Shown piece after piece: positions 20,051 to 30,104 of a DNA stretch of 64,000 nt (its first letter is position 1; every line of letters begins with the position of its first letter). The notes below the pieces were generated by a model. That model worked only from the letters and a program-made list of their open reading frames with translations, was not told where the DNA came from and ran no database searches. This DNA is from Flammulina velutipes. Its lineage: Eukaryota > Basidiomycota > Agaricomycetes > Agaricales > Physalacriaceae. Both the position numbers and the translations under genes were made by a program. The stretch covers positions 1,302,001-1,366,000 of the forward strand of contig CM022378.1 of the NCBI GenBank assembly GCA_011800155.1. Reading direction: 5' to 3'.

Positions 20051-21864
20051 TTTGGTAGCTGGATTTTTCTGGTGGGAGTGTAAGGAAGGATGGGCAAACA
20101 GAAACGTTCTCTGGGTACACGGCTTTTATACTATCAGTACAGCGACGGGGCCAAATAGAGAGACCAAACAACTGTGGCGCGTACTCAATTATTCCAACAC
20201 CCAAATTCCTGCCCAAGATGGAATTTTTATTGTACTTTCAGCCGCTCTCATTGTTCTTCCAGTGACTTACATTATTTGTACAGTACGGTTGCTAGGTCAC
20301 ACAGCTGGCAACGGTAGACGGACGATCCTCTTAATTAAAAAAAAACTACCACAAATTGTTCTACTATTCGGGTCCCGTTGTTCTCCTATAGATCCAGAGT
20401 TAAGAAGGTTATCCTGGGGAAAGGGGTTAACGACAGGCTCCAGAAAGGAGAGAGAAAATGCTCACTTGGGAGTGCATAATTGTCCAAGTCGGTATACCGA
20501 CTAGCCGACCGCCAGGGCGGCGTTGGCCAATTTGCACGCTCTGCCGAACATGAGTTGGGGAAGAGCGTTGCCAACGAGCCGAGGTGCAGAGGCAATCTAC
20601 AAAGTCCGCGGCCCTGCCGTTAACACCCTGGCAATGTGTGTGTAAGAACTAAGACAGGTCAGTATCAGACTCTCCCAGTATACGTCAATGACTTACAGTA
20701 TTCTAAAGCGCGCGAGCCCCATCACTGAAAGAAGGACGTTGGAGGGGTGTCCATTCACTCTTACAAGTTACATCTCCCAGCTGAACGTTCCAGTCAGCAC
20801 CTAGCCGGCCGTCGGGCTCTTCGCCTATGAGCGCCGCCGTCAACCACGAACCACGCGGACACGTCATAGTAGTGCGATAGAGGTCGTTACGACCTTCAAT
20901 TCCAGAACACAGCGGCGAAGGGAGAGGTATCAGGTGGTACCGTTGTCGCATCGCGAGAGATGTGAGACATTGGATAGAGTCGGTGGTGGTCGTGCGGACG
21001 GAGCGGCCAGGACCTGATTGTCCTGTACAGACTTCAGAGTGCTGAAAAGGGCATGTATGTGGACAGACATACCTTGGTGAATTTGACGTCGAGATGTCTT
21101 GCGAGTGGCAAACACCAGTGGAAGCGATGGTGGGCCCCAATGGCAGCGTGAACTACAATTGAGAACGACAGAGACGACGCTGGTGGTGACGCTTAGAGGC
21201 GGGGGAGAAATTCTAAGCCTGAACTCTCGTCGGACGAAGGCAAGAGGGCCAAGTGAGTGACGTGTTCTCGTGGTATTTGCAAGTGGCGGCGCGACGCTGG
21301 TTGATATTGTTGTCGCGTTGAACGAGACATGTGCGTCTGAAGACGGGGTCAGGACGCGACGCTGTCGGCTGCCTGGCGAAGTCAAGTCGCGGTTCTAGAG
21401 GTGATGGGAAAGCTCCAAAAGTCCAGGCCCTTGACCACAGTCACGGGACGATACGCGCTCTGTTGATAGAGCCCGCCGAAGACCTTCGAGGCTGCGAACG
21501 CACTGCCGTAGGGCAACAGGCCGGGATGGATGGTGCGAGGAGGTACCATGACGGTGTCGCATGGTGTCGGACGCGTCGGACGTCGGTGGCGGTGATGATC
21601 AGTCCAGACGGAGAGGACCAGACAGGACACGCTCATTGAGTGGTAGAACCGGTGCGACGCGACGTTGGCAGAGAGTCAGATGGTGGAACTGGTGGAGGGG
21701 GTTGGTTAGAGCACTGAAGGGGAAGGCTGAGATATGCGGGCAGACATACGCGGATAGGTTCGTCGACACGACTACGCGACTATACGCGACTACACGATTA
21801 CGCGGCGGGCGATGTCATTGAAGGCAGCGGCGACTTCGACGGCAGATATGAGGACGGCGAAGAT

Positions 21865-21912
21865 GAGGGCGACGGTGAGGGCGGAGACGAGGGCAACGGT
21901 GAGGGCGGAGAC
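21865..21912 (+). repeat. 24-bp direct repeat, two copies
   Basis: GAGGGCGACGGTGAGGGCGG followed by AGAC at 21865, repeated at 21889 with one base changed (GCAACG). Confidence 0.6.
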
Positions 21913-21977
21913 GAGCCCATGAGGCCAGCGAAGGGACGTGAGGAGTCTGAGTGCTATAAGGGGGTTGTTGGAAGGGG

Positions 21978-22012
21978 TGTGGGAATTTCTGGAGGCTCTA
22001 GAAATTCCCACA
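21978..22012. promoter_or_regulatory. 13-bp perfect inverted repeat upstream of the dioxygenase gene
   Basis: TGTGGGAATTTCT (21978-21990), a 9-base spacer, then AGAAATTCCCACA (22000-22012). It lies 208 bases before the dioxygenase ATG and could be a regulator-binding site or a stem. There is no direct proof of function. Confidence 0.45.
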
Positions 22013-22219
22013 GTCGTTCAAGGAGCGTTGGACGGTGTGGGCAGCGATGAGCTGGGGCCAGCGTACTGAACACATGGAGGTCGACAAGAGAGAGTGTGCC
22101 GGCAAAGTCCGAATTCGGACTTGGCCTACCGATTCCGTGTTGGCTCCGCGACTGCTGGCCTCTGTTTCATCAGACTCATTACAACCTGCCTACTCATCTA
22201 GCCAGTCAACATTTCAACG

Positions 22220-25200
22220 ATGATTGACTTGGACACCTTGGATGCCGAATCTCTTGCGCAGCTCAGGACGATGCTGGACCAACACAGCAACCATTTAACA
22301 CCCGTTTGGCGAGCAGTGCATGTTGAGTTGTCCTTAAGGCAACAAGGTGCGTGATTTTGAGGTTTGGCTTTTATCAACACTAATGTCTACTTTCAATGAA
22401 GGGTTCTTACCCACTCCCAATGTAACGCCTCAAAGACCGCAACATTATCGTTCTGCTTCCGGTAAGTCCGTCCAGATTTATAAATAGAATGTTTTTGAAC
22501 CGAAAGACTTGTAGACTTCGACTACGCGATAGATGTTCCGCCGCGTCCCAGTTTTCAGACCACGGACTCCAACCAGACCTCTACCAGCCTAGCTAGCGCC
22601 ATGGCCTCCGACCCTTATGTTGAAAGCTTCTTCACGGAGTCAGCTACTACTTGTGCCAGCGCCACCATCTTCGATGATGCTGTTGAATCCTTCTTCGCGG
22701 GATCAGCCCTTTCGGACGACGACGACGATATCGACCGCGGACGCGCTGCAGACCGTCAGCCCCAAGAGAGACGAAGTAGCAGCTGTAACCGTGGCGGTGT
22801 CGTTCCTCCACCTGGAATGATACATTCGGACCACGTGCAGCAGCGTCAGCAGCAAGCACGAGAACATGACCAGGCGACGCAAGGTGGTGATGAGGCGCGC
22901 ACCTCTACCAGCCAAGCATCCAACTCACCTGCAACCCAAAATTCAACAACCACAATGACGACTGTTCCTCAATCCCATGTATTCTCCTTCACGTCTCCTA
23001 TCCAGCCCTCCCCCTACGCCAACTACAACGACCCATACTTCAGGCCCATAGACAAGACACTGATAGCTGCGGTCGCGCGCCTCTGTGGCAAGGCTAGCCG
23101 TCTTCTGTACGATGAAGCCTACACCCAGGCCTGGGATACTGATATTCAACACCTCTTTGGGACCAGTTCGTCATCATCGGGAGCAGGAGTATCTGAAGAT
23201 ATCACATCGACACTAGCCGGACTTGGGAATGCGTGTCTCGAAGCTCACCGGGATGAGGATCACGCCAAATTTGTCGGAGTCCTAGCGTCGCTTTCCTTAG
23301 CAGCCAAGGTACAGGCTTTGATGGAAAAGTAAGTGAATTCCTACTTACCCATTTCAAGTACTGACTTGTGCCAGAGACAACGTTACTTCTTTGCAGAGAG
23401 TATGGGAAGTATATGTGCTTCCCCTCAACCCAGGCTACAGTTTCAGCAAATGGGAGAGGTGGTTTGTGAAAGGCAAACGATGGGCTCTGGTTGGACAGGC
23501 TGGGGGGATTTATCTGGTTCTTCTCATAATCTTCGCGCGGGAGACCTCAACGTTTGAAAACGTTAACGTGTCTCACATGGTGAATATGGGCTATCACATT
23601 CGGGCTCCCCGTCCAGGTATGTTTCGTTTACCTCTCGCTCGTCTCTTACCTGATTCGCAATATCCAGGCCTCTCATTAACAAGACTCTTTGCTTCAACCT
23701 TGGCGCCCTCCATCAAGCTCCTTCAAGACACCTTCCCTGTGGATTCGTGCCGCCTCTTCGACAACGAGACTCTCAGGGTGATGAAAGTTGGTTCAAATGT
23801 TCGGCTGGAGGATTGGGTATCATCTGATACCTTCTTCAAAGCTTTCAAAACCAAGTACGTTCCATTTGTCTAATCTATATTTATCTGATTGACCTATAGC
23901 ACATTTCATCTTCCTTCGCGCGACTTGACATTCTGGGCACGCGGCACCATCGTCAGCCCAGTATATACTTCTCTTTCCCTGGGCTCCCTTCTTCCCTCAC
24001 ACGATAATGTTGATAATGCTGATTCAACATTGTCGCAGGAGCTTGAGGACCCGACAATTGAAGCAACGAGTCAGACATATTGGACGGATGTTCTTGATGC
24101 GCTGGCAAAGGTTAAGGGCAAGGAGCACTTGAAGGTCAAGACAGGCTTCAAACCGGATCACCCGCGAAACAAGTTCAAGCTTCGGGCCCCGACTCGGAAG
24201 AAGACTTTGGAGTTCACGAAGGCTGAGCGTGCTCTTGCCGAATGCGCTTACGTTCCCAAGGATTTCAAGGATTTTTCGAATCGCGTAAGTCATCTGTATC
24301 GTTATTTTTATTGCTGGTGATCACGTCTCCAGTTGGCGTCACAATTGGCTCCGGGATATCGAGAGGAGCCATCTCACTATGTTCTCTTGGATCGCACTGT
24401 CATCATGGCCAAGTAAGGACCTGTCGTCTCTCCGGAACACCATGATCTAACCTCCTTGGAGTGACCCAAACAAGTTCGCACATATTGGGGGCCATGATGG
24501 ATTGCCTTTTGCGATCTCTCTGCCCCCGGCACCTAAGGAGTATGCTGATATTATTATTCCCATAGTTGAGGAGATTTTCCCCTCCATTCTCCGAACGCGT
24601 GACTCCGACGACGGTCATCGCTTCTTTGTACTACATCATACGTTCTATAACCGGTCTGCAACCAGAGTAAGTCTTCTTGTTTGTTTCAAATACAGTGTGC
24701 GGACTTCTCAACTGGACCAGGGCACAGATGCACCTTCATCTGGTGATCCCTGGAAGCACGGGAAAAATGGAAAAAAACGAATCGATCCCTCTCAATGTCT
24801 CCCTCGACTATCTACTGAAGGTCAAGATGAGCGCTTGGAGACTCTGAAGAAAGCGCTCCAAGGACTCATGGATTGGCTGACAGCTCAGGTATGCTTAGCG
24901 TTGTTTTATTGACTCTCTTCTCATCATCTCTCTAGCTACTCGTTCTATTAAAGGAACACTACACTGTCCTCGATGCATACATCACTGTTCTCCCCGGACC
25001 TTCGGCGCCCGCCGTCTACCCTTTCGGAGGCATGGTCCTCAACTTCAACGTCTCTACTTTAGCTCACCGGGATCACGGCGACAAACGCATCTGTCTCGTC
25101 CTCGCCGCTCAAGATGGGGAGGGAGGAGACATCGTTCTGTATGAGCCTGGGCTAGTTGTGCGTATGTATACAGGACATTCCCTGGTTTTCCGCTCGTGTG

Positions 25201-25328
25201 ATATTACACACTTCAACTTGCCGTACAAGGGCAAGCGCATCTCATTTGTTTTTCATAGCGACCATGACGGAACAGCGTGGGTAGACAACCGCAATGGCTG
25301 GAAGACTAAAGAATACTTTTCCGGTTAA
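22220..25328 (+). CDS. TET/JBP-like 2-oxoglutarate/Fe(II) dioxygenase on the transposon
   Basis: About ten exons encoding roughly 890 residues, starting MIDLDTLDAESLAQLR. The N-terminal ~300 residues are low-complexity and acidic/Gln-rich (two PYVESFF/AVESFFAGSA-like motifs, SDDDDDIDRG). The middle part is folded (VWEVYVLPLNPGYSFSKW). The C-terminal double-stranded beta-helix keeps the full metal and cosubstrate set: HRD (His 25065, Asp 25071), the distal His in DITHFN (25209) and the Arg of GKRISFVFHSD (25236), with the GGDIVLYEPG strand between. This pattern is that of the fungal TET/JBP family, which oxidises 5-methylcytosine in DNA. The gene ends ~316 bases from the right end of the element, facing outward. 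Exon joins (for example 23330/23374 and 23617/23669) keep frame. Another 2OG oxygenase subfamily is the main alternative. Confidence 0.78.
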
Positions 25329-25384
25329 TTGTAATTAAATATCATTGTGGCGCTAGTGGCGCAAATATCTCTAGTGACGGATTT

Positions 25385-25605
25385 GTGAACTCAGTATCAA
25401 ATTACTGAAGTAAAACCTTAGATTGAATAGTGAAAGTCAAACTGGAAAAGTGAATCCTTGAAACCTCAAAGTGAATTGTAATTTCCGGAAGTGAATCCGG
25501 ATTTCTGTGGAGTACAAGTGTGTTTTCAAAGCTAAATCTGATTTGAGTAAGTGAGAAGAGGCGGAGACAAAGTGAAATAGCATTTGAGAAAGTGCGCAAA
25601 ACACT
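25385..25605 (-). repeat. right subterminal TCACTTT motif array
   Basis: About nine AAAGTGAA/AAGTGA motifs (for example 25421, 25446, 25471, 25489, 25549, 25570, 25588). They are the reverse complement of the left-end motifs, so the two ends are mirror images. Confidence 0.75.
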
Positions 25606-25619
25606 CAGAACGAAGTGCT

Positions 25620-25644
25620 GAATTATGCAACAGTATTACCGCCA
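25620..25644 (-). repeat. right terminal inverted repeat
   Basis: GAATTATGCAACAG then TATTACCGCCA, the inverted partner of 14104-14130. Confidence 0.85.
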
Positions 25645-25652
25645 AACGCGTC
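25645..25652 (+). repeat. target-site duplication, right copy
   Basis: AACGCGTC, identical to 14096-14103. It is followed directly by the continuation of the zinc-cluster exon (CACGCGCTTGCGATTTATGC). Confidence 0.92.
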
Positions 25653-27535
25653 CACGCGCTTGCGATTTATGCAGACAGAAAAAGAGTGCGTCGTCGTCGT
25701 GCAGGACAGTGTTGCCGACCACTGATCATCATCGCAGTCAGATGTACGCTTTCATGCAATCGTGGTGTTCAGCTCACGAAATTACTTCCAGGTGAAGGCA
25801 GCGAGACATCAGGCGAATGCGCGTACTGCCACAAGGCTGGTACACAGTGCAAATACACTAATGAAGTCGTCCGAGTGCGTTGCACCACCTCCGATCGATA
25901 TCCGAGTTGTTGACGGAAATCTAGAAACGCACACCGACCAAGAATTCAAAGGCTTACATCGAATCGTTGGAAGAACGCCTGGCGAATATGGAGAAGATGT
26001 TGACACAGGTGCGTTTCTGCGACTCATCTAGCTCTCGTCCTCATCGTCTGCAGGTCAGGCGCGAGGCCAGGGGCAAGGCAGATATATACAATGACATGGA
26101 TATGCCCAACTCGATGAGCTCTGATTCCGACCCCGATGATGCTTTCGCCTCCCCGAGGACAAACTCCCCCGTACCCTCCACCGTTTTGCCAGTCAGTCTT
26201 CCCAGCCCCGACGACAAAGCCGACATAACATCCCAAGACGTCAAACATGACTTGACTACAGTAGACTTGGCCGGGGGCATGAAGTACCTGGGAATGGGAA
26301 ACGACGTGCGCTTCTATGGCAGAGCCAGCGCTCCAGCCTTGGTCCATCGAGCTTTCGACTTTCGCCGTCGTATTCGTGGAGACAACCTCGAAACGTATGA
26401 ATATCTACTATCTATAGCCGATGTGACAAGGAAATCGCTATGGCAGATGTTTCCTGTATGTGATCTCTCTATCTCGTTGCCCTGACTCAAGCGCTATCTA
26501 GTGGGAAACAGCCGTCGATACTAGGCCCAAGAAAGACGCCACCGATTACTCTTTCCCGGAACCTGACCTCCTGGAGTGTCTCATTGATCTATACTTCAAG
26601 AACGTCAATCTATTTTTGCCTTTGCTCCATCGACCGACGTTCGAGAAATCAGTCTGGGAGGACCGGCTACATGAAAAGGATGACGACTTTGGTGGTATAG
26701 TTCTACTTGTATGTGCCATCGGCTCGCGGTTCTCGGACGACTCGAGGGTGACGATGGATAGCGCAGGAAAGCATCCGTACTCTTCTGGATGGAGCTGGTT
26801 CATCCAGGTCAAACCTATCCAGATGACTATAATGATGCGGCCATTGCTTTATGATTTGCAAAAATGTACAGTGCGTATCTTTCACCTTGATTCTGATCAC
26901 TAATAATGTCTTCCTAGTTGTCTGTCATCTATATGCAAGGTTGTTCGCCTCCCCGTGCGTCGTGGACGATGCTCGGTACCGGGATTCGCTCAAGACTACG
27001 AACGGTGTTCACCGCCGAGCGGAAGCACATGTTTATGAATCCGAGCAAGCTGAACACGAGGCGAGTGTTCTGTTTCTCTCGTGCGTCCGATACTGACTGC
27101 AACGAGGACGCCGTCGCCAAGTGCCGTCGATTCAGCTTGCGCGCTGTCGGTCGTGAAAAACGTCGAATTTCATTATTAGACCTCTGGATACAAAGTACAT
27201 AGACTGTAGTAAACTACGCTAATGATAATTCCATGTTCCTTCTCAAAGCTGCGTCGTTGAGTCAAAGTCTATTGAATGGTTAGATTGAGTTTGCTGCGAC
27301 GCATACGTACCCAAGAGCATGCACCAAGGCCATCTCGCCATCGGCGAGAAGCCAGCCACAGGCTGGTGTTGGTCTTGGCTGCGTGCGATCCTAAAAGTCG
27401 AAAGATGTACAAGACGAGCAACGCGTAGCTATTCACTAGCACGATTGGCGAGAAAACAAGTCAAAAACCCGTACACTATGAGACGAGTATGAGCTTACCT
27501 TTGCATTGTCGAAGCCGTTCCGCACGCTTCGTCAC

Positions 27536-30104
27536 TCATCTATTCGTCTTCTGTTTCTGTAGCTCGACGAAGATGTCGCTAGCCATAACGATAATGTATT
27601 TGCATTCATCCACGCTTGGCGACGACAACGTTGGAGTGCGCGCGCGACGCAGAGGGCCAAGATGCGTCCGTAGCGAAATTGGGTTTACATGCGATAACGA
27701 GAGCCGCGGCAAGGTTCGTGGGGCTTGGTATGGGGTGCGTTGTGTCGTAGGTAGGTGCACGGGCGGTCGAGACGACTCTACGAGCTGTTTGAAAAATCAC
27801 CTAAATCCCAAGTCAGTGGCGTCGACAAATGTAAAACGTCAACGCACGTAGATGTAGCCTATCCGGGGCACAGGTAGTACCCTTCAAGTACATTATACAT
27901 TATTCCGCTACCCTTACGTGGCCTTGTACCGTATTTGCCGTCGTTCAATTCACATGAGTGAAAATATGTACAACTAGTGAAATGTTAGCAAGCGTTAGTC
28001 GAAGAGCTTTCGCGTACTCACAGTATCATACTAGTAGCGTAGCGCCTCAGCTTTGATGGTCCGCATACGGCTATTGTAAGTTTCGACGAAAACTTGGTTT
28101 GGGTGCGTTGAGGACAGATCGGGGTCCCGTGTGATAACGACGGCTGCTGGGGACTCGAAACCACTTGATATGGGGGTCGTATAACTTGATACAGGAGCCT
28201 ATATCGTCGCGGTGTCGTTCCAAACGGTTTGAAAAATCTGCCATTTTGCAGATTAGTGGCGTCCGAAAACGAAAAACGGCAACGCACCCATTCGGCGTCT
28301 TTCAAAGGGTACCCGGACACTCCTGTGGATATGATAGTTGATTTGCAAAGACCATTCGCCTTGTGTTGGCGATTCCTTTGGACACAGAACTATGGTCCGT
28401 TTGATACGTCGCCCGCCTAATAAAACAAGAGTTGGGTCAGTGATAGACAGCTCGAGCGTTATCGCGTACGTACCTGTGATAGCGAGCATCGTAGCTCAAA
28501 AGCCACGCGTGCGTGGCGACTCGTATAGACTTGGTGTATCAAGTTGAATGTGGGTGAAGTGCGTTGACGGTAGCCTATGGTTGTCCTGGCGGGGTCAAGG
28601 ATGCGAGCATGGTATGGGTAGCGCATTGGGCCAATCCGAGGCTTAGCGAGTGTCCTTTCGCTAGCATCGTGCCCCCACGATTTCGTCTTCATGTCGGACT
28701 TGGAGTCATTCGACTCGTTTGCGTGCAAAACCAATAGAACTGGGTAAATGTGAGCAAGCGCTATTATAAAGGGTATCGCGCACTTACGGTGTAGTATCAA
28801 GAGTGTAACATTTCTACTTGTAACATCTTCTGACGGCCATTATGAGTTGTGACCAAAAATCCATAAGGGAGCGTCGGGGATGTATCGGGGGTTCGTTCGA
28901 TAACGGCGGCCTAGAGGGACTCGAAAACGCGTGAGGTGGGCGACGTATGGTGTAATGCAGGCGCCTATAGTGTCGCGGGGTCGTTCCAAGTGGTTTGAAA
29001 ATCTGCCATTTTGCAGGTTAGTGGCGTTCGAAAATGGAAAAACGCGAACGCACCTATGTGGCACCTATCCAAGGGTTACGGAGCGTTCCTAATCGTACTC
29101 TAGACGATATTCAACCACCGCTTGAACGGTGGTATCGACACTCGTGAATGCGACGCTATGGTCTACAGTTGATCTTGCCGGCCTAACAAAACGGAAGTTG
29201 CGTTAGCGATATAGAGCTGGGGTGTTGACGGTTGCGTACCCGTCTTGTTGAATCACATATCCCATGGTCTAAGCTGCCCATTGCGGCTCATATCGAGCCT
29301 ATGTCTTGAGATGTATACAGGTGCGCTGGAACGAAGTGCGTCGACACATGCCAATAACCGTTGAGGTGAATCTTAAGGATACGTGGAATTGGTAGCGTAG
29401 GTCCATAGTAGTCGATAGCATGGCCGTATGAGGCATCCTAAGCCGTTTGAAAATACCTGAAATGGAGGTCAACGGGGTCGAAAAGTTGGGAAACGAGAAC
29501 GCACCTGTATAGCGCCCAGGCGAGGGTCTGAAAGCATCCCTATACAAGCCCTAAGGTCGTTCGCCAACATCGTATCCGTCCCTCTTGGTAAATTCAAGGT
29601 ATCCGTGTCCGATACTGTGGCGCTATACGACATTGGCTTGCCGTTCGACTCGAAAGGTTAGCGACGGGGTATTGGTCCATACGGTCGTTGTATTGGGTGT
29701 ATGTGAGGGCTACGTTGAGAGGTTTGAAGACCTAGGTCAACGTTAAGGAAAACACGAAGATCGAGCCAGAACCAGGTTACTCACCGAATGTTTGTATAAG
29801 CCGTTGCGCGTCCCAATCCAGTTCATAGTCCGTATCAGCGGACTTCAGCGTTCGCCTGAGTTGAGCTCCATACAGCCCATAGATATCGAAATGTGTAGTC
29901 CGTTGGATGTTGAACGCGGTATCGGTTTGCTAAGTAGATAGATAGTTAGTAAGGATACAGTAAATGGAGTTGGTAGGATTGAACATACCATACAAATGAT
30001 TCACTGAAGGAATTTCCAAGGCCTTCAGTGCACGAGTAAGCTATAGCGATATCAACGATGATGGTGAAAGCAGAAGATGAATGTCACACCTGTGACGAAA
30101 TCAT
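27536..30104 (-). pseudogene. decayed serial-exon gene, unit 2
   Basis: Same sequence and same lesions as the unit 1 copy at 7279-9847, offset by 20,257 bases. Its TATA box is at 30254-30260. Identical translations across the copies mean the decay happened before the array was amplified. Confidence 0.5.

Larger units (their letters stand above)
20051..22219. other. 2.2-kb spacer between the divergent accessory and dioxygenase genes
   Basis: No recognisable gene. It contains the two divergent promoters, a perfect 14-base palindrome GTCGGTATACCGAC near 20490, a GC-rich stretch with overlapping frames on both strands (20703-21821) of low-complexity Arg/Thr/Ser composition, a 24-base direct repeat and a 13-base inverted repeat (listed separately). 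The GC-rich part could be a remnant of an earlier insertion. Confidence 0.4.
14104..25644. mobile_element. 11.5-kb TIR transposon carrying integrase and TET/JBP-like genes
   Basis: The element is bounded by an 8-base target duplication and imperfect terminal inverted repeats. The left end (14104-14130) reads TATGGGCGGTATAG then TGTTGCATAATTC. The right end (25620-25644), on the opposite strand, reads TGGCGGTAATAC then TGTTGCATAATTC. Both subterminal ~250 bases hold many TCACTTT-like motifs pointing the same way relative to the nearest end. Inside are a DDE integrase (-), a cysteine-motif protein (-), a 2.2-kb spacer and a TET/JBP-like dioxygenase (+), so the integrase and dioxygenase 3' ends face outward. 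The empty site is seen in the other array units. Known fungal TET/JBP genes ride on KDZ-class transposons; the DDE protein here does not look like a KDZ transposase, so this seems a different carrier. Confidence 0.92.
14036..27097 (+). pseudogene. Zn2Cys6 regulator fragment, unit 2, disrupted by transposon
   Basis: ATG at 14036 (MHDPEDMESSPSLSKRSRTL). The coding sequence is interrupted at 14103 within the codons for LTRPRACD, just before the first zinc-binding cysteine, and resumes at 25645. The downstream part keeps the zinc cluster, linker and start of the Fungal_trans domain, then ends by decay near 27097 as in units 1, 3 and 4. The target sequence is present uninterrupted in units 3, 4 and 5. 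Confidence 0.85.

Noticed and set aside
20703..21821. Overlapping 85-150 residue frames on both strands of the transposon spacer
   Set aside because: Composition is low-complexity Arg/Ser/Thr, frames overlap on opposite strands, and no splice structure or motif supports any of them.
14104..25644. Calling the large element a KDZ (Kyakuja-Dileera-Zisupton) transposon because it carries a TET/JBP-like gene and has an 8-bp duplication
   Set aside because: The only transposase-like gene is a 495-residue integrase-core protein with an N-terminal HTH and D,D34E spacing. The long cysteine-cluster transposase expected of KDZ elements is not seen, unless the middle gene is a divergent one, for which I see no catalytic motif.
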